Below are positions 1-4,919 of a stretch of DNA of 6,266 nt, piece by piece. A program made the translations under genes and the position numbers. The stretch's first letter is position 1. Each line of letters starts with the position of its first letter. A model generated the notes under the pieces. That model worked only from the letters and a program-made list of their open reading frames with translations, was not told where the DNA came from and ran no database searches. This DNA comes from an uncultured Lachnospiraceae bacterium (GTDB taxonomy: Bacteria > Bacillota > Clostridia > Lachnospirales > Lachnospiraceae): positions 1-6,266 of the forward strand of contig CACWUI010000072.1 in the NCBI GenBank assembly GCA_902764045.1, written 5' to 3'.

Positions 1-1080
1 ATCCTGTGAAAGCTTGGCTATGGGAGGGAGCACGCCGAAGGCATCGGCTGTAAGGAAAAGTACTACTTTGGGAATGCCGCCTGCACCGGGGATCTGTGCA
101 TTGGAAATGAAATCCACAGGGTAACCCACTCTGGTATTTTCCGTAATAGATCCGTCAAAGTAATCAGGGTCTCTGTTCTCGTCTACCACTACATTTTCCA
201 CGAGAGCTCCGAATCTGATAGCATGATATATCTCCGGCTCTTTTTCCTCTTCAAGGTCGATACACTTGGCAAAGCAGCCTCCCTCGAAGTTGAATACGCC
301 GTCATCGCTCCAGCCGTGCTCGTCATCACCGATAAGCTTTCTGTTGGGGTCGGCAGAGAGAGTGGTCTTACCCGTTCCGGAGAGACCGAAGAAAACGGCG
401 GTCTCGTTGGTGTCGGGATCCATATTTGCGGAGCAGTGCATGGGAAGCACATCGTCCTCAACAGGCATAACATAGTTCATCACGGAGAAAACGGATTTCT
501 TGATCTCTCCCGAATACTGTGAACCTGCAATGATCACAAAATGCGCCTCATAATCGATCATGATGGCGGCTTCGGAATTGATCCCGTACTTGTTGGGGTC
601 GCACTTAAATCCCGGCGCAACAAGAATGGTATAATCTGCTTCGCCGAATGCAGCCAGTTCTTCATCCGTAGGTCTTATAAGAAGATCTCTTATGAAAAGG
701 TTCTGGGATGCAAGTTCATTTATGATCCTGAATTTTCTTGTGTGCTTTTTGTCGGCGCCTGCAAAACCGTCAAAAATAAAAATCTCTTTGCCTGCCAGAT
801 ACTGGATCATATCTTCCTTGATGGCATCAAAGGTCTCCCTTGAAGTAGGCATATTTACATTGCCCCAGGCAATCTTATCATGGACTCCGGGCGTGTCCAC
901 GATGAATTTGTCCTTGGGAGAACGTCCCGTATATTTGCCTGTATTTACAAGAAGGGCGCCTGTGTTCATAAGCTTCCCTTCTCCGCGTGCCAAAGCTTTC
1001 TCCACAAGAACCGCGGTTCCGAGATTCCTGTATACTGCGGACGGCCCGATCCCGAGCTTTTCCAATCCGTAAGTTTCCAT
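1..1080 (-). CDS. pckA: ATP-dependent phosphoenolpyruvate carboxykinase, N-terminal 360 residues (3' end outside window)
   Basis: Cytosolic enzyme that interconverts oxaloacetate + ATP with phosphoenolpyruvate + CO2 + ADP. It serves gluconeogenesis, or CO2 fixation in the reverse direction in fermenters. The start is ATG at 1080-1078 (METYGLEKLG), with GGAGGT just upstream. The frame stays open to the left edge. Visible landmarks: the substrate-binding TGRSPKDKF with R53; metal-binding K195 in GEIKKS; H215 in LPMHCSAN; the kinase-1a P-loop GLSGTGKTTLS at about 232-242 with K238; the second metal site IGDDEHGW with D253; and NTRVGYP with R317. These correspond to E. coli K213, H232, K254, D269 and R333 (R65 for R53), so no catalytic residue is missing in the visible part. 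The family is about 530-540 residues, so roughly 170-180 residues, including the C-terminal nucleotide-binding part, are outside. The P-loop and spacing fit the ATP-type rather than the GTP-type enzyme. The gene is divergent from the small membrane-protein gene and has its own promoter and a candidate operator. Confidence 0.97.
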   Translation of the reverse strand, partial: METYGLEKLGIGPSAVYRNLGTAVLVEKALARGEGKLMNTGALLVNTGKYTGRSPKDKFIVDTPGVHDKIAWGNVNMPTSRETFDAIKEDMIQYLAGKEIFIFDGFAGADKKHTRKFRIINELASQNLFIRDLLIRPTDEELAAFGEADYTILVAPGFKCDPNKYGINSEAAIMIDYEAHFVIIAGSQYSGEIKKSVFSVMNYVMPVEDDVLPMHCSANMDPDTNETAVFFGLSGTGKTTLSADPNRKLIGDDEHGWSDDGVFNFEGGCFAKCIDLEEEKEPEIYHAIRFGALVENVVVDENRDPDYFDGSITENTRVGYPVDFISNAQIPGAGGIPKVVLFLTADAFGVLPPIAKLSQD

Positions 1081-1113
1081 TATCTACCTCCGATATTATT
1101 TGTAAAAAACCAT

Positions 1114-1134
1114 TATAATCCACAATGGATTATA
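1114..1134. promoter_or_regulatory. perfect 9-bp dyad over the pckA -10 box (candidate operator)
   Basis: The arms TATAATCCA (1114-1122) and TGGATTATA (1126-1134) are exact reverse complements separated by CAA. The right arm contains the -10 hexamer of the pckA promoter, and the left arm covers the expected transcription start. This is where a repressor would block polymerase. A hairpin at the very 5' end of the mRNA is the alternative reading. I do not recognise the motif as a known regulator's site. Confidence 0.5.
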
Positions 1135-1157
1135 CAATACCGCAGGCTGATTGTAAA
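1129..1157 (-). promoter_or_regulatory. sigma-A promoter of pckA
   Basis: Read on the minus strand: -35 TTTACA (1157-1152), a 17-nt spacer, and -10 TATAAT (1134-1129). The expected start of transcription is near 1122, giving a leader of about 40 nt before the ATG at 1080. The -35 matches five of six consensus bases and the -10 all six, so the assignment is strong, although it is by inspection only. Confidence 0.8.
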
Positions 1158-1209
1158 ACAATTTTGTGAAAAAACTAAAATAAATTTATTAGAATGCGAA
1201 AAAAGTTAA

Positions 1210-1238
1210 TTAAATTTATCAGACTTATGTGTTATAAT
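1210..1238 (+). promoter_or_regulatory. extended -10 promoter of the small membrane protein gene
   Basis: TATAAT at 1233-1238 is preceded by TG plus one base (1230-1232), an extended -10. The hexamer at 17-nt spacing, TTAAAT (1210-1215), is a poor -35, which is usual for extended -10 promoters. Transcription would begin near 1245, giving a leader of only about 20 nt that contains the GGAGG at 1253-1257. Confidence 0.65.
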
Positions 1239-1265
1239 CGGATAAGATTATCGGAGGCAGAGTAA

Positions 1266-1484
1266 ATGACTGTAAAAAGAGTGCTTGCAATACTGGCTCT
1301 TTGTGGCTGGGGCGTACTTATCGCCCTGACCGTTATTTTTGCGTTTATAGATACTCCGGCCACCAATGTCGCTTTTAAGTGGCTGATCGCTGCAGACATC
1401 ATCCTGCCGGTTCTTATATGGGTCCTTATGATGATAGGAAGACGTGTGAGAAATACCTATGATGACCGTGATTCCCGTAAGTAA
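1266..1484 (+). CDS. small two-helix membrane protein of unknown function
   Basis: A 72-residue protein that I do not recognise as a named family. The start is ATG at 1266, with GGAGG at 1253-1257 eight bases upstream. Two hydrophobic segments are visible: about residues 6-28 (LAILALCGWGVLIAL...) and about 37-57 (KWLIAADIILPVLIWVLMM). They are joined by a short loop, DTPATN, with a proline. The N-terminus has K4 and R5, and the C-terminal tail is strongly charged (GRRVRNTYDDRDSRK). By the positive-inside rule both ends probably face the cytoplasm. The gene has its own promoter. No terminator lies between its stop and the tRNA-Thr promoter, so its transcript may read through into the tRNA and end at the hairpin at 1619-1651. 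Coding is likely because the start context and membrane topology are coherent; the function is unknown. Confidence 0.8.
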   Translation: MTVKRVLAILALCGWGVLIALTVIFAFIDTPATNVAFKWLIAADIILPVLIWVLMMIGRRVRNTYDDRDSRK

Positions 1485-1491
1485 ATTGTTG

Positions 1492-1520
1492 TTGACAAAA
1501 GCAGCCGTATCCCGTAATAT
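1492..1520 (+). promoter_or_regulatory. promoter of tRNA-Thr
   Basis: A consensus -35 TTGACA (1492-1497), a 17-nt spacer and -10 TAATAT (1515-1520) place the transcription start near 1527, 13 nt before the mature tRNA. The layout TTGACA-17-TAATAT is the same as at the tRNA-Leu(AAG) gene in this window. Confidence 0.8.
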
Positions 1521-1539
1521 AGCGTTGTTGCTTTTATAT

Positions 1540-1611
1540 GCTGTTGTAGCTCAGGGGTAGAGCACTTCATTGGTAATGAAGAGGTCGGGAGTTCAAATCT
1601 CCTCAACAGCT
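1540..1611 (+). tRNA. tRNA-Thr, anticodon GGT
   Basis: A full cloverleaf can be folded by eye. The acceptor GCTGTTG pairs with CAACAGC (1604-1610), with discriminator T1611. The D-arm contains TAGCTCAGGGGTAGAGCA. The anticodon stem CTTCA/TGAAG encloses the loop TTGGTAA, with anticodon GGT at 1572-1574. The T-arm is GGGAG-TTCAAAT-CTCCT. No CCA is encoded, so the end must be added by the CCA-adding enzyme. It reads ACC and ACU threonine codons. Confidence 0.97.
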
Positions 1612-1618
1612 TTTTGTC

Positions 1619-1651
1619 GGAGACAGGAGAGAGTTTTCTGTCTCCTTTTTT
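1619..1651 (+). terminator. intrinsic terminator after tRNA-Thr
   Basis: The stem GGAGACAG (1619-1626) pairs with CTGTCTCC (1638-1645) and is followed directly by six T residues. The loop can close further through G-T and A-T pairs. It ends the tRNA-Thr transcript and probably any read-through from the membrane-protein gene. Confidence 0.9.
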
Positions 1652-1652
1652 G

Positions 1653-1682
1653 TTTTCCGTATTCCGTCTTATGTGCTATAAT
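1653..1682 (+). promoter_or_regulatory. promoter of the alaA-lipid kinase operon
   Basis: TATAAT at 1677-1682 is preceded by TGC (1674-1676), an extended -10. The best -35, TTTTCC at 1653-1658 with an 18-nt spacer, is weak and lies in the T-rich tail of the preceding terminator. Transcription should start near 1689, about 28 nt ahead of the alaA ATG. Confidence 0.65.
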
Positions 1683-1716
1683 AAAATTTAATTTTTGGCA
1701 CACTTGGAGGTTGCAG

Positions 1717-2934
1717 ATGAATCCCGTTGAAAAATCAAACAAACTTGACAATGTATGTTATGACATCCGCGGTCCCGTTATGGACGAGGCCAACAGGATG
1801 TGTGCCCAAGGTAAAGAAGTCCTTAAGCTTAATATCGGCAATCCCGCGCCCTTCGGTTTCAGAGCTCCTGATGAGATCATAGATGAGATGCAAAAAAATC
1901 TGGTGGTCTCCGAAGGATATTCCGATTCCAAAGGGATCATTTCCGCCAGAGAAGCAATTGTGGAATATGACAGATCAAAAAACATTCCTAATGTTACAGT
2001 GGATGATGTATATACGGGAAACGGCGTAAGCGAACTTATTACCCTTTCCATGAACGGCCTTTTGAATGACGGGGACGAGATGCTTGTGCCGGCTCCTGAT
2101 TATCCCCTCTGGACCGCGTCAGTTACCCTCTCGGGTGGAAAAGCGGTACACTACGTCTGTGATGAGAAGTCGAACTGGTATCCCGACATTGAGGATATCA
2201 GATCCAAGATAAATCCCAGGACCAAGGGTATAGTCATCATTAACCCCAACAATCCCACTGGCGCCCTTTATCCGGATGATATCCTTAAGCAGATAGTTGA
2301 CCTTGCCAAAGAAAACAATATGCTTATATTTGCGGACGAGATCTACGACAGACTGGTGATGGACGGGAAAAAGCATACATCCATTGCAACAGTTGCGGGA
2401 GATTACCCGGTTGTTACTTTTAACGGTCTTTCCAAATCCCACCTGATCGCGGGATTTCGTGCCGGATGGATGAGTATAAGCGGAGATAAGTCATGGATAA
2501 AGGGGTACATCGAAGGAGTTAATCTTCTTTCTTCAATGCGACTCTGTTCCAATGTTCAGGCCCAGTCCATTATCCCTAAGGCACTGGAGCTGGTGCACAG
2601 TTCTGATGAGATGATAGCGCCGGGGGGAAGGATCTACGAGCAGCGAAAGATCATATGCGATGCCATAGATGACATTCCCGGTCTTGAAGCAGTAAAGCCC
2701 GAGGCTGCATTTTACATTTTCCCGAAAATGGACATAAAGAAATTCAACATAAAGGATGATGAGAGATTTGCCCTTGATCTGCTGAAGGAAAAGCATGTGC
2801 TCATCACCCACGGAAGAGGCTTTCACATGGACAGTCCGGACCATTTCCGTATCGTATTTTTGCCTGAGGCAAAGGTGCTTACGGAGTGCATGGCGCGTTT
2901 CAAAGAATTTTTTGCAAGTTATATACAGGAATGA
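1717..2934 (+). CDS. alaA: alanine aminotransferase (AlaA type, PLP-dependent class I/II)
   Basis: Transfers the amino group of glutamate to pyruvate to make alanine and 2-oxoglutarate in the cytosol, using pyridoxal phosphate. The ATG at 1717 is preceded by GGAGG (1706-1710). The frame is open further upstream, but that would run through tRNA-Thr. The protein is 405 residues, the length of E. coli AlaA as I recall it. Many stretches match that enzyme nearly word for word: VCYDIRGPV, LKLNIGNPAPFGF, GNGVSELI, GDEMLVPAPDYPLWTA and GIVIINPNNPTGA. PLP-site residues are N179 in NPNNPTG, D207 and Y210 in FADEIYD, the Schiff-base lysine K240 in FNGLSK, and R248 in AGFRAGW. The carboxylate-binding arginine is R378 in HFRIVFLP. 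Nothing essential is missing. The next gene begins 7 nt after the stop and is probably cotranscribed. Leucine codons are mostly CTT (about 17 of 30 by hand count). Confidence 0.95.
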   Translation: MNPVEKSNKLDNVCYDIRGPVMDEANRMCAQGKEVLKLNIGNPAPFGFRAPDEIIDEMQKNLVVSEGYSDSKGIISAREAIVEYDRSKNIPNVTVDDVYTGNGVSELITLSMNGLLNDGDEMLVPAPDYPLWTASVTLSGGKAVHYVCDEKSNWYPDIEDIRSKINPRTKGIVIINPNNPTGALYPDDILKQIVDLAKENNMLIFADEIYDRLVMDGKKHTSIATVAGDYPVVTFNGLSKSHLIAGFRAGWMSISGDKSWIKGYIEGVNLLSSMRLCSNVQAQSIIPKALELVHSSDEMIAPGGRIYEQRKIICDAIDDIPGLEAVKPEAAFYIFPKMDIKKFNIKDDERFALDLLKEKHVLITHGRGFHMDSPDHFRIVFLPEAKVLTECMARFKEFFASYIQE

Positions 2935-2941
2935 TTAGGTT

Positions 2942-3880
2942 ATGAAGAAATTATTACTGATCTTTAATCCCAATGCAGGGAAGGGAAAGATACAAAATGT
3001 TCTGGTGGATATTATCAAGCTGTTTTCAGACGGCGGATACCTGACCACTGCATATCCTACCAAAGCAAGGAAGGACGCTTACGAATTTGCCCTGAAGCAT
3101 GAGAGTGAATATGACGTCATCGTATGCGCAGGAGGAGACGGCACCTTAAATGAAGTAGTAGGGGCCGTGTTAAAAAACGGTATTGGTACCCCCATAGGAT
3201 TTATTCCCGGAGGCACCATGAATGACTGGGGGTCAAACCTGGGGATCCCAGCCGATATGATGAAAGCGGCGCAGGTTATCGTAGAGGGTGAGCCGGTGGC
3301 TTTTGACATAGGGAAGTTTAATACTCACTCTAATTTTAATTATGTTGCGGCATTCGGCGCATTTACCGAAATAGCATATGACACGCCCCAGTCAATGAAA
3401 AAGATCATCGGACAGACCGCTTACGGTGTGTCGGCGCTGAAAAGCCTGACCCAGCTGAGACCCTACAAGTTGAAAGTGGAGTATGATGAAGGAAAGGTAA
3501 TAGAGGGGAATTATCTTTTCGGAATGGCATGCAATTCCAAGATAATCGGCGGCTTTAAGCTTACCGGTATGCATACGGATCTTCACGACGGTAAGTTTGA
3601 GATCGCACTTATAAAAGAAATAAAAAATCCTCTGGATTTTACAGGCCTTTTAGGAGCGGTGATCGCCCAGAATTATATGAACAGGGAAAATATTGATATC
3701 GTGGAGGTTTCAAAGGCGAAGTTTATCTTTGAGGAACCTGTGAAATGGACCCTGGACGGCGAGTACGGCGGATGTGTGAGAGAAGCGGAAGTGGATATAG
3801 TGCCCGACGCTATTAACTTTATTATCCGTGACCCGGAGCCGGTAATGACAAGTAAAAAACTGACGGAGCAAAACAATTAA
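2942..3880 (+). CDS. diacylglycerol-kinase-family lipid kinase (YegS/BmrU type)
   Basis: A 312-residue soluble or membrane-associated kinase predicted to phosphorylate a lipid such as diacylglycerol with ATP, feeding phospholipid turnover. The N-terminal catalytic domain opens with LLLIFNPNAGKGK (residues 4-16). It carries the signature GGDGTLNEV at 64-72 and the GTxND motif as IPGGTMNDWG at 88-97. The C-terminal sandwich domain shows TDLHDGKFEIALI near 212-224 and the family motif LDGE at 271-274. Length and motif order are those of the bacterial DagK/YegS/BmrU proteins. The true lipid substrate cannot be read from sequence. The start ATG at 2942 follows alaA by 7 nt, with a modest AGGA near 2927-2930 inside the end of alaA, which suggests translational coupling. 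The transcript ends at the hairpin at 3886-3915. Confidence 0.92.
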   Translation: MKKLLLIFNPNAGKGKIQNVLVDIIKLFSDGGYLTTAYPTKARKDAYEFALKHESEYDVIVCAGGDGTLNEVVGAVLKNGIGTPIGFIPGGTMNDWGSNLGIPADMMKAAQVIVEGEPVAFDIGKFNTHSNFNYVAAFGAFTEIAYDTPQSMKKIIGQTAYGVSALKSLTQLRPYKLKVEYDEGKVIEGNYLFGMACNSKIIGGFKLTGMHTDLHDGKFEIALIKEIKNPLDFTGLLGAVIAQNYMNRENIDIVEVSKAKFIFEEPVKWTLDGEYGGCVREAEVDIVPDAINFIIRDPEPVMTSKKLTEQNN

Positions 3881-3915
3881 AAAAACAGGAGATGCATCTG
3901 CGTCTCCTGTTTTTT
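3879..3915. terminator. bidirectional terminator between the alaA operon and tRNA-Leu(CAG)
   Basis: A 9-bp stem (3886-3894 with 3901-3909, beginning CAGGAGA and ending TCTCCTG) encloses a 6-nt loop. It is flanked by an A-run on the left (3879-3885) and a T-run on the right (3910-3915). It can therefore stop transcription on both strands. On the plus strand it ends the alaA-lipid kinase mRNA right after the stop codon; on the minus strand it ends tRNA-Leu(CAG) about 23 nt past its mature 3' end. Confidence 0.88.
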
Positions 3916-3937
3916 GTGAAAAGAATAGAAGTATTTA

Positions 3938-4021
3938 TGCGGAAGATGAGACTTGAACTCACACGTGGAAACCCACACAAGAACCTGAATCTTGCTCGTC
4001 TGCCAATTCCGACACTTCCGC
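3938..4021 (-). tRNA. tRNA-Leu, anticodon CAG
   Basis: Read on the minus strand, GCGGAAG (4021-4015) pairs with CTTCCGC (3945-3939), with discriminator A at 3938. The D-arm has GGAATTGGCAGA. The stem CAAGA/TCTTG encloses the loop TTCAGGT, giving anticodon CAG (plus-strand CTG at 3985-3987). A long variable arm (TGTGGGTTTCCACG) marks it as a class II tRNA, and the T-arm contains GTTCAAG. The T-arm stem ends TGAG/CTCA. No CCA is encoded. It reads CUG. Confidence 0.97.
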
Positions 4022-4047
4022 GCATCTGCCTTTAAGGCAATGAGTGG

Positions 4048-4076
4048 ATTATACAGGTTATATGGGGGAGTGTCAA
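4048..4076 (-). promoter_or_regulatory. full-consensus promoter of tRNA-Leu(CAG)
   Basis: On the minus strand TTGACA (4076-4071), a 17-nt spacer and TATAAT (4053-4048) form a perfect consensus sigma-A promoter. Transcription should start near 4041, about 20 nt before the tRNA. The leader contains a short palindrome (TGCCTT/AAGGCA at 4027-4039) that might form a small hairpin before processing. Confidence 0.9.
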
Positions 4077-4088
4077 GGAGCCGGTAGG

Positions 4089-4108
4089 AGACATGGGGGA
4101 CAGTTTTT
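4089..4108. repeat. degenerate half copy of the GACAC/GTCTCC palindromic repeat
   Basis: GAGACATGGGGGACAG followed by a T-run resembles one arm of the 59-nt palindrome at 5213-5271. The right arm of that element reads AAGACACTGGGACGGTTTTC on the opposite strand. The common pattern is AGACA, a G-rich run, then GACRGTTTT. It lies between the two divergent leucine tRNA promoters. It is short and the match is imperfect, so the assignment is tentative. Confidence 0.4.
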
Positions 4109-4121
4109 AAAGAATTTATTG

Positions 4122-4150
4122 TTGACAACCATCCTGCAAAGTGATAATAT
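4122..4150 (+). promoter_or_regulatory. promoter of tRNA-Leu(AAG)
   Basis: TTGACA (4122-4127), a 17-nt spacer and TAATAT (4145-4150) give a start of transcription near 4157, about 11 nt before the tRNA. The same pair of hexamers with the same spacing precedes tRNA-Thr(GGT). It is divergent from the tRNA-Leu(CAG) promoter, with the two -35 boxes about 45 nt apart. Confidence 0.8.
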
Positions 4151-4167
4151 ACTCAAGTCGGTATTTT

Positions 4168-4252
4168 GCAGTCGTGGCGGAATTGGCAGACGCGTCAGAC
4201 TAAGGATCTGGTGAGCATTGCGCTCGTGAGAGTTCAAGTCTCTCCGACTGCA
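4168..4252 (+). tRNA. tRNA-Leu, anticodon AAG (A34)
   Basis: The acceptor GCAGTCG pairs with CGACTGC (4245-4251), with discriminator A4252. The D-arm is GCGGAATTGGCAGACGC. The anticodon stem TCAGA (4195-4199) pairs with TCTGG, with one terminal T-G pair, and encloses the loop CTAAGGA. T33 is therefore followed by anticodon AAG at 4202-4204. A long variable arm built on GAGC/GCTC confirms a class II tRNA, and the T-arm contains GTTCAAGTC. No CCA is encoded. Most bacteria read CUU and CUC with a GAG anticodon; an A at position 34 would be expected to decode CUU, or CUU/CUC/CUA if deaminated to inosine. The fold is regular, so this looks like a functional gene. Confidence 0.95.
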
Positions 4253-4261
4253 CGAAGTAAT

Positions 4262-4288
4262 GAACGGGTTTTGTCCCGTTCTTTTTTT
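4262..4288 (+). terminator. intrinsic terminator after tRNA-Leu(AAG)
   Basis: The perfect stem GAACGGG/CCCGTTC (4262-4268 and 4275-4281) with loop TTTTGT is followed by seven T residues. It ends the tRNA transcript 10 nt downstream of the mature 3' end. Confidence 0.93.
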
Positions 4289-4395
4289 ATAGACAAATGG
4301 TACTATTTAAGTTATATTGAATTAGCGGCATTCGCCGTATCCTTTAGTGGCTTTCGTCACATTTTTCAGATTAAATTTTTAAAAAAACAAAAATA

Positions 4396-4570
4396 GGAGG
4401 AGGGCAACGTAAGACAAATAGTATTGGAAAATGTATTGCATTATTTTTGAATATAAAATACTATTAAGGTAGTATATACAGAAAGAGGAGAATGCGTTCG
4501 CATTATTTCAGCAAGAAAAGCTACAAATGCAGAAAGGGGGTTATATTATGATAATAAAAAAGAATATTGA
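4396..4570 (+). pseudogene. brnT: decayed BrnT-type toxin gene; C-terminal end recognisable
   Basis: An uninterrupted stretch at 4469-4570 encodes the C-terminal end of a BrnT ribonuclease toxin: VVYTERGECVRIISARKAT, then AERGLYY, ending at TGA 4568-4570. The VVYTERG and RIISARKAT motifs are hallmarks of that family as I know it. Upstream this frame is closed by TAA at 4454-4456. Another frame at about 4405-4446 reads QRKTNSIGK then CIALF, which resembles the preceding 'xxIGK...LF' part of BrnT. Roughly 22 nt (4447-4468) would have to be inserted between the two fragments. BrnT is about 90-100 residues. The N-terminal half (the FEWD...KHG region) is absent: none of the three forward frames back to the terminator at 4288 contains it. 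The remnant overlaps the antitoxin start by 23 nt, as expected for a brnTA pair. The remnant identity is well supported; the upstream boundary is uncertain. Confidence 0.8.
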
Positions 4571-4859
4571 CTTGGATGCGCCGCTTACCGATGAACAAAA
4601 AGAAATGCTTAAGAAAGCGGATGCGAAATCCGTAGAGTTTGATGAAGATTGCCCGGAACTTTCCCCTGAGGATTTTATGGAGTTTAAAAGAGCTTCTGAG
4701 ATCAGGCGTGAGGAAAGAAGAAAGCAAACTGTTACAATAAGGATATCGCCACAGGCATTGTCAAAAGCCAGGTCTTTGGGAAAAGGATACACATCGGTTT
4801 TGAGCAGGATTTTGGAAATGGCATTAAATGACAGTGAAATGATAAAAAAATGTCTTTAG
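4548..4859 (+). CDS. brnA: BrnA-type antitoxin (orphaned)
   Basis: A 103-residue protein. BrnA binds and neutralises the BrnT ribonuclease and, with it, represses its own promoter. The start is ATG 4548 (MIIKKNIDLD), seven bases after AAGGGGG (4534-4540). An earlier in-frame ATG at 4527 lies upstream of that site and is unlikely. The N-terminal half is acidic (DLDAPLTDEQ, FDEDCPELSPEDF) and would contact the toxin. The C-terminal half carries the DNA-binding dimer motif VTIRISPQALSKARSLGKGY followed by TSVLSRILEMAL, which matches the BrnA pattern 'VTIRLDP..L..fk..GKGYqtriN..L'. The reading frame is undamaged, although its toxin partner just upstream is broken. A close alternative is a generic ribbon-helix-helix (CopG-like) regulator. 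No terminator separates it from the monooxygenase-like gene 60 nt downstream. Confidence 0.85.
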   Translation: MIIKKNIDLDAPLTDEQKEMLKKADAKSVEFDEDCPELSPEDFMEFKRASEIRREERRKQTVTIRISPQALSKARSLGKGYTSVLSRILEMALNDSEMIKKCL

Positions 4860-4919
4860 GTTCATTGATCAAAATATAAAGAGGAAACCCGACAAACCAA
4901 TTATGAAAGGAAGAAGAAA

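Noticed and set aside
223..1072. Several plus-strand open frames of 70-125 codons across the first kilobase.
   Set aside because: They are antisense to pckA, whose minus-strand frame has every expected catalytic motif. They have no good start context.
1570..1716. An upstream extension of the alaA frame beginning at an ATG near 1570.
   Set aside because: It would begin inside tRNA-Thr and cross its terminator. The ATG at 1717 has a proper GGAGG, and the protein then matches the AlaA N-terminus and length.
4325..4360. Two small hairpins, CGGC/GCCG (4326-4337) and GTGGC/GTCAC (4347-4360), between the tRNA terminator and the toxin remnant.
   Set aside because: The stems are 4-5 bp, have no T-tract and match no RNA family I know. 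They are not distinguishable from chance.
4166..4396. A 76-codon open frame over tRNA-Leu(AAG) and the spacer beyond it.
   Set aside because: It begins in the tRNA, crosses the T-rich terminator and has no ribosome site or recognisable protein content.
4438..4508. The 9-nt direct repeat GCATTATTT at 4438-4446 and 4500-4508, as a possible insertion or deletion scar.
   Set aside because: It is short and AT-rich, and the second copy lies inside well-conserved toxin codons, so coincidence is the simplest reading.
4527..4547. An earlier in-frame start (ATG 4527) for the antitoxin.
   Set aside because: It lies ahead of the AAGGGGG ribosome site at 4534-4540 and has no SD of its own. ATG 4548 has correct spacing.
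4492..4551. A 19-codon frame (ATG 4492) whose stop overlaps the antitoxin start as ATGA, resembling a leader peptide.
   Set aside because: Its SD is only 1-3 nt from the ATG, and the same DNA in another frame encodes the clear BrnT C-terminus, which explains the sequence better.
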